64,000 nucleotides of DNA from Sipunculus nudus (GCA_026874595.1 CM049315.1:61317389-61381388), one strand, 5' to 3'. Counted from the first letter of the stretch, positions 38,789 through 50,357 are shown. Translations and numbers: made by a program. Notes: generated from the sequence alone by a model not told the origin.

Positions 38789-39973
38789 CTAGGGACCCAT
38801 GGGTCTCGAGGCTCAGCTGTATTTGTTCATGAGAATATATTTTTAAAGAAATTTTTATGAATGAAGGTCTAGTGACCATAACCAAATTTGTGACCAAAAA
38901 ATCTGAGAACTTATTTTCTTGCAGCATTTAGACTATTGTAACAAACTTCTAAAATGCGGGTGACCTTGACCTCTGTCCAGGTAATCTCAAAATCCACAGA
39001 TTTCTGCCACTTTGGGCAAGTAAGCCATGTGTGAAAGATTGAAAGTTAGGGATGAAAAGTTTGATTTACATTGCTTCCACAAATATTTTGAAGATATGGC
39101 TCCTGTGACATTCACCTTTGACCTCTGGACTCTGAAAACTCAAAATGTTTTTTTACTTAAGTGGTGGGTCGTTATAAATCATGTTTGAAGCCAATCTGTC
39201 AAACCATAGCAGAATTATCATCCATAAACTAGTTTGTGAATGGATGGGCCCTGTGACCTTGACCTTTATCACTATGACCCAAAATCGAAAAGAATCTTCC
39301 CCCATAGGCAGGTGAGTAATATCTTGACGATGGAGGGTTTTTTATGAAAAGTTTTGCTTGAAATGCATACACATTCCTTTTAAAGAAATGGGTCCTGTGA
39401 CCTTGACTTTTGACCTTTGGACCCTAAAATCAACAGGGTTCTTACTTTAGAAGTGAGCCATATATAAGTTACATTTGAAACCAATATGTCAGACTAAACT
39501 GAAGTTATCATCTGGAAACTAATTTGTGAACAGATGGCCCCTGGGACTTTGACCTTTGACTTTGTGACCCCAAATTCATTTATGCTCTCCCTATACTGGC
39601 AAGTCTGCTAAATGTGCAAGATGGAAAGTTTGGGATGAAAAGCTTCGCTTAAAATGCAGCCATAATCTTTTTGATTAAGTGAGTCTTGTGATCTTGACCT
39701 TTGACCTCATGACCCAAAAATCACAGAGGTTCTTTCTTTAGTGGTGGGCCATGTGTAAGTCATGACTGAAATCAATATGTCACTTGAACTGGAGTTATCA
39801 TCTTGAAACAAATTTGTGTGGATGGATGGATGGACAGACAGACTGACAGATGAACAAACAGACAGACTGGGTGATTACTATAAGGCATCCTTTTGTGATC
39901 AATTAACACACCAGGTTTGGAACACTAGATGGAATCATAGCTGAGAAACTGACATGATTGTTGTCATTTTATA
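38789..39973 (+). repeat. Family I DR1-rich subtype, second copy
   Basis: The 5' end is ACTAGGGACCCATGGGTCTC then GAGGCTCAGCTG. It continues as the same unit array as 18481-19630 and then the segment 'agctgagaaactgacatgattg'. It is interrupted by a Family II 5' end at about 39974. Several units carry TTGACCTTTGACC or variants. Confidence 0.6.
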
Positions 39974-41857
39974 GAAAAACAAGGCCTACAGGCCTAATGT
40001 GAACATGTGCAAAGTTTGGGAGTATGAATGGAGGTTTATTTTTAAAATTTAATATTGATCCTTTTAAGTCCTGCATATCTACCTTAGTCATTATGATTTC
40101 AGCAAAATGGACATTTTGGACCTGCAAGTTTAGGGCTAGGACATTTTTAAACTAGAATAATATGGGTAGTCAACAAGCGACTATGTGTATCTGCAGAAAT
40201 CAGAGTGGGACAGGTGAAGTGAGACATGGATTAAGTGGCAAGGGGAATAGAGTGACGAGTGTTGCATATTAGCATGGATGTCTGCAGTGTAAACGTGAAT
40301 GTAGGTGGTGCCACCTGTCATAAAATCAAGAAAATTGTCCAGGATGTATAAACCTGCAAAATTTCATGTAGAAAAGTCAAACCACTGCTGAGATATGAGT
40401 AATATTATCCCAAGGCAGATAAACAGATGGACGCTGTGCAAAAATGGTTGCAGGTGGCGCCACCAGTTTTGCCTATGATGAAGAGCTATGTGAGATCTAT
40501 ACACATGCAAAATTTTGGCCCAATCGGTCAAATGGTTCCCGAGATATGAGCTTGGATGTCTGCAGAGTAAACATGAATGTAGGTGGGGCCACCTGTCATA
40601 AAATCAAGAAAGCTGTCCAGGATGAATAAACCTGCAAAATTTCAGGTGAACAAGTCAAAAATGCTGAGATATGAGTGATATTATCCCAAGGCAGATGAAC
40701 AGATGGATGCTGTGCAAAAATGGTTGCAGGTGGCGCCACCATTTTTAGTGTATGTTATAAAGCGATCAAAGGGCTACATTTGTGCAAAATTTTTAGCCTG
40801 ATATGTCAAAGGTTCCCGAGATATGTGGGTTTATGTGTGGAAACAGATGCACATATGGACGCTGGGCAGCGAGGAAAGATCAGAGGTCAACCAAAAATGA
40901 AGGCGCAGCAGTTCACATGTGACCTGATGATAAACCCAATTCGCTTAAAATGCAAACCAAGTTTTTTCAAACAGTTGAAAGATATAGTTCCAATAATCTG
41001 GGAATTCTGCATCTAAACATTGGTCCAGACGTCTAGACGCTCTGTCTAGACATCTAGACACATTGTCTAGACACCCACCCCCAGAGCCAGGTCAGTTAGC
41101 ATGGTGATGTCTGGACCCCACCTGTTTGTACTGAGTGACCTCTTGACTTGGCTGCTGAAAGTCAGCATGTTGTCAAATCTGTTTTCAAATACAGAAAGCC
41201 TTTTTCAATTGGCTACAATGTTTTTAAAAAAACTGTATTTACCCAATCTATTCTTATAAAACTGGCAGAACCCTACCATAGAATAGTTCTTGTAAAGTTT
41301 AAACCAATCAGCTTAACAGTTTCATCATAAATCAGTGTATAAGCTAGAAGACTTTAAAATTACATTTTTGCTTGTAAAAAACACATCAATGTAGGTGGCG
41401 CCACAATACCTCAAAATCAGATATGACATATGTGACAAACATTGGTATAAAATTTGGTGATTATAGCTCTAGCCGTTTCTGAGATTTTAATTTTAGTGGG
41501 CTTTTTTGGACAGATGACTAAGTTCAACCTCCTGTAACTCGGCTAAAAATCTCCGAACTGGAACCACTCAAACAAAATTGAGAGAGATTGTTCCAGGGAT
41601 CATTTCTGTGAAATATTGGACAATTTGGCTGGACAGTTTCGGAGAAAGCTTTTTTAGCTTTTTCCCTATAAAATCTTAGAAAATGCAGTTAGATAAAAAA
41701 TAAACTAAATCCGATAGAGTTTTTCAGGTGACTGATTATTTGCAAAATATTTGGTGATGCTAGCTCCTGCCATTTTTGAGATAGCTATGGTTAACGTACA
41801 GACGACGCACGATGCACTATGCCGCACCATCGCATAAGCTCACAGGTTCGCTAAAAA
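39974..41857 (+). repeat. Composite Family II + III element (copy A)
   Basis: The Family II 5' end ACAAGGCCTACAGGCCTAAT is followed 180 bp later by a Family III 5' end (ATGGGTAGTCAACAAGCGAC) and Family III core dimers. The Family III 3' hairpin is missing. Sequence passes into Family II-type DNA with a TCTAGAC cluster (41020-41070) and ends with the Family II terminus CACAGGTTCGCTAAAA at 41842-41857. The same arrangement recurs at 50358 and 59247. Confidence 0.65.
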
Positions 41858-43013
41858 TTACAAAATTCAGATTAAATTTTGGAATTCAATTGAATCTTGA
41901 TTAAATTAAGTTAATTATAACTGAAAAAAAGTCTCTAGCATCAGCTATTCTTATGTTAAGTGAGTAAATATATTTCCTTATTTTTTACAAGGTGCAAAAA
42001 ATGTTTGGGCCCATAAATTTAACAAATTACGCAATACTGACCTAATTTTTGGTATGTATATAGGAAATGTATGGAAAATTATGAATATTTACTTAAATTA
42101 CTATGATCAAATTCAGATCAGTGGATTTTAGATTAGGCAGTCTTGAACTGTAACAATGGGTTTTTTTATGGAAAACAGAGGTTTTTCCTTAATATCTCAA
42201 AGGAACAAAGTCTTAGTGATCATATTTTCAGTATGGTAGGAGATTTTGGGGACATCTAATTGTATGCAAAATTTTGGATTCGTAGGTCCAACAGTTTCAA
42301 AACGTGCCCTGTTAACAGACTGACGGCCGGATGGCTGGATGGATGGACAACGGACAAAGGACCATGACTATAGCTTAGATGATATATAGTCAGCTGAGCT
42401 AAAAATAAGCTGAATCCCACAACATTTGATATGTGACAGATAGTTGCATAAAATCTGGGAATGTTAGCTCCTGCTATTCCTGAGAAATTATGGGTTACAG
42501 GTGACAGATGACCCCCATACAAAAAAGGTCAATACAGGTGCCGCCACCAATACATGAATTTCATATATGACTCATGTGATCAACACTGGCATAAAATTTG
42601 GTGATGACAGCTCCGGCCATTTCCGAGATTTTCATTTTAGTATGCTTTTTCTGGACAGATGACTAAGTTCCTGTAACTCGGTCAAAATTCACCAAATTGA
42701 ACCATTCAAACAAACTTGAGAGAGATGGTATAAGAGATAATTTCTGTGAAATATTGATCAGTTTGGCTTGACCGTTTCAGAGGAGAAGATTTTTTAAGTT
42801 TTTTTTAGCTTTTTCTCTATGAAATCTAAGAAAATGCAGTTAGCCCAAAAAATAACCAAATCTAATAGTTTTTCTGATGGCTAATTTTTTGCATAAAATT
42901 TTGTGATGCTAGCTCCTGTCATTTTCAATATAGTATGGGTTAACCTACAGACGATGGACAACAGACAACGGGCTACACCACACAACTGCATGAGCTCACA
43001 GGTTGGCTAAAAA
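41858..43013 (+). repeat. Family I 3' half followed by Family II 3' half
   Basis: 41858-42404 is the Family I arm, ending in the hairpin TAGCTTAGATGATATATAGT with CAGCTGAGCTA. 42405-43013 is Family II interior, ending TGAGCTCACAGGTTGGCTAA. Both are 5'-truncated and lie just downstream (minus strand) of the TBC1D-like exon at 43055. Confidence 0.6.
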
Positions 43014-43054
43014 TAAGAGGCAGATCACACTTCAAGAGATGGATAAACTTGTAC

Positions 43055-43201
43055 CTTGCAATGTGTTATTCTCACGTTCCATGCGGATCAACAATAAAGT
43101 CTCAAGGATTGCTTTCTTCCACAGTGCCCGAAGAGCTGCTGAAGTTCGTCTTACTTTGTTTTCTGCATGTGGAATGCTCTTAAAGACGTCTCTCTCTGGT
43201 T
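43055..43201 (-). CDS. TBC1D1/TBC1D4-like: TBC1D1/TBC1D4-like Rab-GAP, exon preceding the TBC domain
   Basis: A 147-nt exon with the acceptor TATTTTTTCAG and the donor CAAG|GTACAAG. It begins with 2 nt of a split codon (G|AA, Glu, completed from exon 45313-45111) and ends with 1 nt, so its incoming phase matches the upstream exon exactly. The translation contains RRTSAALRALWKKA and LWKKAILETLLLIRMEREN. This is the charged helix (family pattern LW+KAI..Q.LLLRMEKEN) found just before the Rab-GAP TBC domain in vertebrate TBC1D1 and TBC1D4 (AS160). These cytosolic proteins inactivate Rab8/10-type GTPases on vesicles and are controlled by Akt/AMPK in mammals. The next exon should start the TBC domain, but none is recognisable to the left. 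The family assignment is from memory of those proteins, not from a search. Confidence 0.85.
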
Positions 43202-43373
43202 CTGAAAAAATACATATCATGACCTGAATTATCTATTTTTCTTTCCCTTGTTTTGTATGTATGGATAAGTTTGACAGGCTACATGCTGCTTCATTAAAGG
43301 ATACATCTTCAGGCCTGTACCATTCATGGCATTTGGGGAGTAAAATGTCATAGTTTAGTGTCAAAAAGAGAAG

Positions 43374-43818
43374 TGGTTTTGATATTATCAGTCCTGAAGT
43401 GTAATAAAAGGGTTCCAATGAAATATTGAGGTTTATCCATATTTTCTCAAAGGAACAAAGTCAGTGACCCGGTTCAAATTGCTGTAACTTGGCCAAAAAT
43501 CATCAAACTTAAACCATTCGAACACACTTTAGGGAGATTGTTCCAGGGATCATTTCTATGAAATATTGGACAATTTGGCTGAATAGTTTCGGAGAAAAAG
43601 ATTTTTTAAAGGTTTTTAAGCTTTTTCTCTATAAAATCTAAGAAAATGCAGTAAGCCAAAAAATAAGCAAAATCCGATAGAGTTTTTTATATGACTAATT
43701 TTTTGCATAAAATTTTGTAATGCTAACTCTTGCCGTTTTCATGATAGAATGGGTTAACGTACAGACGACGGACGACGGCCAGCGCCACACCATTGCATAA
43801 GCTCACAGGTTCGCTAAA
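43374..43818 (+). repeat. Family I scrap joined to Family II 3' end
   Basis: A short Family I arm ('gtggttttgatatta..cagtcctgaag') runs into Family II interior and ends TTGCATAAGCTCACAGGTTC plus GCTAAA at about 43818. It lies in the intron between the exons at 43201 and 45111. Confidence 0.55.
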
Positions 43819-44101
43819 TTAAATGTAATATATTCACTTTGGACTACTTTAACATCAATCTACACACTAGACAGTAGGAATCTAGATTAATATTATCAAC
43901 TGCATCTTTGTCTATCATTAATTTCCTTCATATAATCCCTAATGATTAGTAATGAATAATATGATTTATTTTTGCTCATTAAAATTGAACTGAAAATTAC
44001 CATAGGTGACTGCATGGTGTTATTTGGAATAACACTGACATCAACATTCTATCCATCCACACAAGATTCTTACTTCATCAGTAACTGCAAGTTAATTTCC
44101 T
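43819..44101 (+). repeat. Interspersed repeat paired with 2645-2921
   Basis: A nearly collinear match to 2645-2921, for example 'gaatctagattaatattatcaactgcatc' and 'gactgcatggtgttatttggaat'. It is 5'- and 3'-truncated relative to the long Family I copy at 1970-4583 that contains its partner. No coding potential. Confidence 0.65.
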
Positions 44102-44893
44102 GTAGCTGTATCCCAGAACATTTGATATGTGACAGATTTTTTTGTAAATTTGGGGGATGCTAGCTCCTGCTTTTCCTCAGAAATTATGGGTTAATGTACT
44201 GATAACCAATGACCCCCGTACAAAAAAAGTTGATGCAGGTTGCGCCAACAATACCTAAATTTCAGATATGACCCAAGTCGCCAACATTGGCATATGTTTT
44301 GGTGATGATAGCTCCAGTCGTTTCTGAGATTGCAATTTAAGTATGCTTTTTCGTACAGATGACTAAGTTCAACTTCCCTCTAACTCAGCCAAAATTCACC
44401 AAACTGGAACCATTCAAACAAACTTGCTAGAGATGGATTCAGAGAAAATATTGATAAATTTGGCTGGACAGTTTCAGAGAAGATGATTTTTGAAGTTTTT
44501 TTTAGCTTTTTCCTTATAACATCTAAATATATGCAGATAGCAAAAAAATAAGCAATCTCCTGTAGACTTTTTTAGATGACTGACTTTTTGCATAAAATTT
44601 GGTGATGATAGCTCCAGCCGTTTTTGAGATTGTAATTTTAGAATCCTTTTTTCGACAGATGTCAACTTTCTGAAACTCAGCCAAAAATCTTTGAACTTGA
44701 ACCATTCGATCAAACTTGAGAGAGATTTTCCAGAAATCATTTCTGTGAAGTATTGGACAATTTGGCTGAATAGTTTCGAAGAAGAAGATTTTTAAAACTT
44801 TTTTCAGCTTTTCCCCTATAATATCAAAGAAAATGCAGTTAGTTAAAAAATAAGCAAAATCTGATTAAGTTTTTTAGATGACTATTTTTTTGA
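44102..44893 (+). repeat. Family II interior, truncated
   Basis: Two Family II units with 'gatgataGCTCCAGYCGTTT' and 'tttttcgacagatg' blocks. The sequence stops without the terminal CACAGGTTCGC at about 44893, where the 43-bp minisatellite begins. Confidence 0.55.
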
Positions 44894-44897
44894 CTTT

Positions 44898-45142
44898 GAT
44901 ATAATTTGACTGTCTTGCCTCTGTACAGGTGTCATTACCTGATATAACTTGACTGTCTTGCCTCTGTAAGGCTGTTATAACCTGATATAATTTGACTCTC
45001 TTGCCTCTGTACAGGTGTCATTACCTGATATAACTTGACTGTCTTGCCTCTGTAAGGCTGTTATAACCTGATATAATTTGACAGTCTTGCCTCTGTACAG
45101 GTGTCATTACCTGATATAACTTGACTGTCTTGCCTCTGTATC
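44898..45142 (-). repeat. 43-bp minisatellite overlapping an exon donor
   Basis: About 5.7 copies of a 43-bp unit alternate between two versions: on the minus strand GTAATGACACCTGTACAGAG and GTTATAACAGCCTTACAGAG, each continuing GCAAGACWGTCAARTTATAT to CAG. The rightmost unit overlaps the end of exon 45313-45111, so the array grew out of the exon's 3' end and its splice donor. Every unit restores CAG|GT. Confidence 0.85.
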
Positions 45143-45313
45143 GGTGTTGCTACCCTATCCAAGATACTCCTCCTCCATGACATCCTTCGCTGGCGCATTT
45201 GTTCTCTTCTTACATATGCAGGGGATACTGGAGTTGACTGGGAAGTACCATCATCATTGCCTGGTGGAGAATGACCCATCTGGTCTTCTGGAATCTTCTT
45301 GTCTTCCTCATCC
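45111..45313 (-). CDS. TBC1D1/TBC1D4-like: TBC1D1/TBC1D4-like Rab-GAP, exon with the RxRxxS-WRR block
   Basis: A 203-nt exon with the acceptor TTTCCGTTTTAG and the donor ATATCAG|GTAATG. It starts with 1 nt and ends with 1 nt of split codons. Exon 54367 ends with GA, which with this G gives Glu; this exon ends in G, which with the next AA gives Glu. The translation opens EDEEDKKIPEDQMGHSPPGN, continues with an acidic/Ser-Thr linker, then RREQMRQRRMSWRRSILDRV and ATPIQRQDSQVIS. The block RRxSWR..I..RVATP is shared with vertebrate TBC1D1 and TBC1D4 between the PTB domains and the TBC domain. The serine sits in an R-x-R-x-x-S context suited to Akt-type kinases. The donor lies inside a 43-bp minisatellite that repeats it. 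Downstream alternative donors would shift the frame or reach a stop. Confidence 0.87.
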
Positions 45314-45437
45314 CTAAAACGGAAACAACCAACCAATGTGTCATTCAGTTAAGTTGCCAGCCCTCCCTATATTTCCACATATGTGAATAAGTGATTTAAA
45401 TGAATGACATGATTCAATAGCTATTATTTCACTGTGA

Positions 45438-45699
45438 TAATGCCAATCTGTAAAATGGAATATACATCATGTGTAACGCTTCTCTGATAATATACTTGAC
45501 CACTATTTGAGAAGTACTCATTTTATTTCACACCGTGACTCATCAGCTGCACCGAGGAGATTTTGTAACCCAAATAAATCATAAAATAAGCAAAGGTGTA
45601 CAGACCTAATGCCAATCTGTAAAATGGAATATACATCATGTGTAACGCTTCTCTGATAATATACTTAACCACTATTTGAGAAGTACTCATTTTATTTCA
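45438..45699. repeat. 169-bp tandem duplication, second copy partial
   Basis: About 93 bp starting TAATGCCAATCTGTAAAATG at 45438 recurs at 45607 with a single visible difference (CTTGACC against CTTAACC). It lies in the intron upstream of exon 45313. Confidence 0.85.
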
Positions 45700-45919
45700 A
45701 GTACATGTGTTACAAGTACATGTATAATGAAAGTACAGAAAATTTTGAACCTGCAGTACTAAGTACAAAATTATGTACTTGACCCTAGCCTGGTGTAGTG
45801 TTATAAGGCACCTAAAACATTCTCATTTAACTGAAAGGTCTCACACCTGTTCTCCATACACAGAGGTGCTGCAACATCTGGTTCCTGAGATACAGGCACG
45901 GATGCAGGCTACTCAAAAT

Positions 45920-46240
45920 TATATTATGTGAAGCTACCAGTTTGTTTTATAAGAAAGCTATAAAGGATGTATGCACATTCAAAATCTCAGGGCGTACATC
46001 AATCATTCCTGACATATATACATGGATGTATGGTTCAATGCAAGACCAACTGAAGGTGTTGCCACCAGTGAGGTATTGGAAAGAGCTATCCAGGATGTAG
46101 GTACATGCATCATTTCAGGCTGGTACATCATATCACTCCTAAGATATGTGCATGGATTTTAACTATGCAAAAATGATTGTCGGTAGTGCCACCAGTCTTG
46201 TGTATGGGAAAGCGATCAGAGATGTGTGGACACCCAAGTT
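45920..46240 (+). repeat. Degenerate core-repeat monomers
   Basis: Two to three decayed units recognisable by 'gaaagctatmMaggatgta', 'ttcaggctggtacatca', 'cctaagatatgtgcatgga' and GGTAGTGCCACCAGTCTTGT. No terminal hairpins are present. Confidence 0.45.
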
Positions 46241-46419
46241 ATAACACTGTAAGCTATGCTGAAGAGGTATTAAGTGTATAATCATTTTTACCGCATTTGA
46301 GAATACATATATTCATACACACAATACATTTACTTGGTAAAGCAGGCTATGTTGCCTATAATTACTGTGAATGTATCCCATACAAAACAAAAAGATATAG
46401 TCAAGGCAGGAGTGACATA

Positions 46420-46942
46420 CAGCCTGTTGCTGCATCAGGAGTCACATACACTGTAGAGCCTGTTGCTGCATCAGGAGTCACATACACTGTAGAGCCTGTT
46501 GCTGCATCAGGAGTCACATACACTGTAGAGCCTGTTGCTGCCTCAGGAGTCACATACACTGTTAAGCCTATTGCTGCTTTAGCCTAGTCACAAACACTGT
46601 AGAGCCTGTTGCTGCCTCAGAAGTCACAAACACTGTAGAGCCTGTTTTTGCCATCAGGAGTCACATACACTGTAGAGCCTGTTTTTGCCATCAGGAGTCA
46701 CTAACACAGTAGAGCCTGTTGCTGCCTCAGAAGTCACATACACTGTAGAGCCTGTTGCTGCTTCAGGAGTCACATACACTGTAGAGCCTGTTGCTGCTTC
46801 AGGAGTCACATACACTGTAAAGCCTGTTGCTACTTCAGTAGTCACATACACTGTAGAGCCTTTTGCTGCCTAAGGAGTCACATACACTGTAGAGCCTGTT
46901 GCTGCCTCAGGAGTCACATACACTGTAGAGCCTGTTGCTGCC
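46420..46942. repeat. 36-bp minisatellite
   Basis: About 14 copies of GCCTGTTGCTGCATCAGGAG followed by TCACATACACTGTAGA. The unit is a multiple of three and is open in frame on both strands over several copies (plus strand EPVAASGVTYTV). Frame-shifting variants occur near 46577, 46640 and 46680, and a stop near 46869, so I treat it as a non-coding intronic minisatellite. Confidence 0.85.
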
Positions 46943-47249
46943 ACTTGATGTTTCACCAAACCCTTCTCGACTTGGCAAATATAAAGTGGGTGCACCTGTT
47001 ACCTCTCCGGGTAGACATATTGCCCAGCAGCCCAGTCATCATCATGGCAAACCAGTGTTTTACACAAAATCTGGTGAAGATAGCTCCAGCTGTTTCTGAT
47101 ATTGTAATTTTAGTATCCTTTTTAGGCCAAATGACAAAGTCCAGCTTCCTCCACCCATTCTTGAGAATTGTAATTGTAAATTCCCATTATTACTTTGTAA
47201 CAAGAACATACATATTTATTGTTTACAATAAGAAAATTAGAAACAAAAA

Positions 47250-49168
47250 ACAAGGGACCTATGGGTCACTATGCTCAGCTGACGTTAACCTTGAAGGTAA
47301 AAATCTAAAATAATATCAAATGGAGATAAAGTGTAAGAGGAAGAGGTAATAAAGGCCATGGTTGGTTTATATGATTGGTTTGTATTGATGAGCAAGAAAT
47401 TGTTGCAAATAATATTTTGTGACCTGACCATGTGTTCCCTAATGTTGAAACTGAAGCATGTGAGCAGTTTGTGAACAAATGATCTGTACAATTACCATGA
47501 TCATTAGTTGGCTTTTCGATTAACTGTTGACATTTCAGTAGTTTACACATTTGTTCAATCAAATCTTTTTTTTGTATAATATAAATTATTAAATATGTTT
47601 TTTTTTTTATGAAATGTATACAGTTGAAATATAACTAATTAACAACATAAAACATGGCAAACAAAGCCTGATCTCAAATTCTGCTGATGCAGGAAAATAA
47701 TGAACAAATGTTTGTAACAAATCCTCATTTTTTTATCACATCAATTTTTTTTTTAATTTAAGTTTATATTTCTATACATTTTCAATATAACATATATATC
47801 TGAATATAAAAGTTGATTCATAATTCTCAATTGCATCATCATAAATCTCAATCTTGTCAGATAACACCACATCATGCATACAAATGTTTATTTATTTTTT
47901 ACCACAAAAATATATCTTTTAAATCTGCAAAACAATAAATGTCTAAAAAAAAATACTTGATTAGATTTCACAATTTTGAATTGTGTCTTTATTTATCCAT
48001 AATGTGCTTCATATTTTATCATAATTTAAGCATACTGATGGGTTCCATTATGATTGGTAAAATCATTTAAAAGAAAAATGATTTCTTTAAAAATGTTACA
48101 TTACACAACATTGCATCTTCTGGATTATACCTTGAATTACTTTTTTAAGGAAAGTTTTTGCATATCAGAGTGGAAACAGCATTACAATTAAGGAGATACA
48201 GTGAAAACAATAACAATACTGCATAACATTTGGTGGGTTGGGTTTGCGGGGGGGGGGGGGGGGGGGAATGGGGTGGTGATATCAGAATAACTGTACACCT
48301 GTCACAGCAGGGGATCTCCCCCAGTGACTGTAACAAATCAGAAACCCTGGCATAGCTGACTTCCAGTGACCTGGAGTGGGACCCTGCATCTGTAATCTGT
48401 AATCAAAGCAAATGACTACAATAGAGCCTCAAGAAAAAAACCAATAACTAGCTTAATTTTCAAGCTTTTACTTCCAAATTTCAGATTTAAACAAATTAAA
48501 TATTTATGTTAATGTGCTGTGAAAATTAAATCAATGGTACTTACAGGAAAAAAACGTGCCATGGTCAAAGTTGGGCAAAATTTAAGGTACTGATTTTATT
48601 TTTATGCTAATTACTTAAAAAATTTACAAAATTCAGATCTAATTTTGGGTAAACAATTGAATCTTAATTAAACATAGTTATATACTTGGGAAAATAGACT
48701 CTAGTTTCAAAATTTTTCATGTTAAGTGAGTAAATATTTTTCCTGATTTTTTACAAAGTCCATTATGTTTGGGCCCATAACTTAAAGAATTTATACTTAA
48801 CAGACTTAATTTCTGGCATGTACATAGGAACTATATAGAAGAATATTTATGGTTAATATGAGGAAAAACAGATGAGTGGTTTTGAAATTAGGCAGTCCTG
48901 AAGTGTGAAAATAGGATTTAAATAAAAAATTGAGGTTTTTCCTTAATTTCTCAAAGGAACGAAGTCGCAAAGACCCAGTTTTCGGCTTGGTAGGAGATCT
49001 TGGGGACATCTAACATTATGCTGAATTTTGGATTCCTAGGTCTTACGGTTTCAAAACGTGCCACATCTACGGACGGACGGACGGACGGACGGACGGACAG
49101 ACGGACGGACGACGGACAATGGACCACGACTATAGCTCAGATGACTTATAGTCAGCTGAGCTAAAAAT
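47250..49168 (+). repeat. Family I element, best-preserved long copy
   Basis: The 5' end is ACAAGGGACCTATGGGTCAC then ATGCTCAGCTGA. The 3' end has a long ACGG microsatellite (49072-49112) and the perfect-looking hairpin TAGCTCAGATGACT..AGTCAGCTGAGCTA (49133-49163) plus AAAAA. The 5' CTCAGCTGA and 3' TCAGCTGAG are inverted complements. A G-run of 18 lies at about 48249. No transposase ORF is present, so it is non-autonomous. Confidence 0.75.
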
Positions 49169-49171
49169 GTA

Positions 49172-49243
49172 TGTCATTGCTGGGTTTGAACCAGGGACCT
49201 TCGGGTTTCAGGTGTGGCTTGTTCCCTGTTGAGCTAACTATGT
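49172..49243 (-). ncRNA. tRNA-Phe-like pseudogene or SINE head
   Basis: On the minus strand TAGCTCAACAGGGAAC (D-arm/A-box) is followed by ACCTGAAACCCGA, which could hold a GAA anticodon, then GAAGGTCCCTGGTTCAAACCC (variable region and T-arm/B-box). The last part closely follows animal tRNA-Phe. The acceptor arms do not pair and the T-stem has a mismatch, so it is not expected to be a functional tRNA. It lies 4 bp after a Family I 3' end. Confidence 0.5.
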
Positions 49244-50357
49244 TTGTTATGTCATGGTTCATATCACACAGGGTAATGACCAGAGGTCACTGTGTACAGA
49301 CACTATAATCATGTGACAGTTAGGTCATTTCCTGTTTGTAAGACCAAAGCAGCATGGCAGTATGACCAGAGCTCCTTGTAACCTTGTGTACCGTTAGGTA
49401 GAGCCCACACAGAGGTAGGTCACGTGGACATTATTGTAGCCTATTAATGAACTGTAATAATCAACAGTAAAGGTTTGTAGCATATATTACCACAGTATAG
49501 CAATATCTTTTTTCACAGAATGTATGTTAACAGTCTTGATATATGCAGGTTTCATTACATTCACTGTTTATCAGTTAACTGTCTGAGTAAAGCAACAGTA
49601 TTCGACAATATACAGTTATTTATAACAGTTATTGTTGAATGGATTATCTTTGTCTTAAGGACGTAATGGTTTATGTATGCACTAGTACATTGTAGAGTAT
49701 TATATTTCATCTGTATTTCCTCCCACTTAGATATTTCTTACTTTCTCTTTTGTCCACTAGTTTCCAAATGTGTTCCGTGTTCCATTTCAATGTCCAACGT
49801 TCCAAGTGGCAATTGTTATCATCAAGACACCATAGTATGCCAGCCATTATAAGGAACATGTGTGCTATTGTACAACGATTCAACGTCTATTCAACGTGTT
49901 AGTGCTTATTACAAAAGAAAGATGGAACTTAAGGAATATAGTCTTGGTCTCTGTGTTATTGTGTGGCAAAGGATTATACCAGTGTGTGTGTTGAAACGTC
50001 CTAACGCAACTGCACCAACATTAGTTTGGAAACTCTGTGTGGGCTCAGTGTTATAGTGACCGATGTAATGAGACTGTAGCCAAGTAGTTCCTCTATGTGA
50101 TTCGTACAGTATCTATATGTGCAAGAATCAAAACGGACTACCGTTATAACAATGAACATGTACACAGAACTGTTATTTACTATTCTCAAGTGGCAGGGAT
50201 GTGAGTATTAAATAGCACCTAAACCTCAAAAAGATTATAGGTGATGCCACTAGTCTTCCCTACAAGAAAAATCTATAAAAATTCTCCTGGCAAAATGGTT
50301 TCAAGAATGATCGATCCAGCCTAACTGGAGATATCTGGCAATATGCATGTAATTTAA
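49244..50357. other. No gene seen; single-copy DNA
   Basis: Intronic (minus-strand gene) sequence with no second copy in the window. The plus-strand open frame at 49862-50056 (64 codons) has no recognisable domain, splice context or conserved motif and is not called. Confidence 0.4.

Noticed and set aside
1-43054. TBC catalytic-domain exons of the Rab-GAP
   Set aside because: I looked on the minus strand for coding versions of RGEIW, DLGRTFP and GYCQG motifs in the non-repeat stretches and saw none; they probably lie beyond base 1.
46297-46873. Minisatellite translated as a repeat protein gene
   Set aside because: The frame is broken by insertions and stops within the array, the upstream part is unrelated DNA, and there are no splice sites supporting an exon.
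49862-50056. Plus-strand 64-codon ORF as an exon
   Set aside because: No acceptor or donor of quality and no recognisable motif; it overlaps an equally open minus frame.
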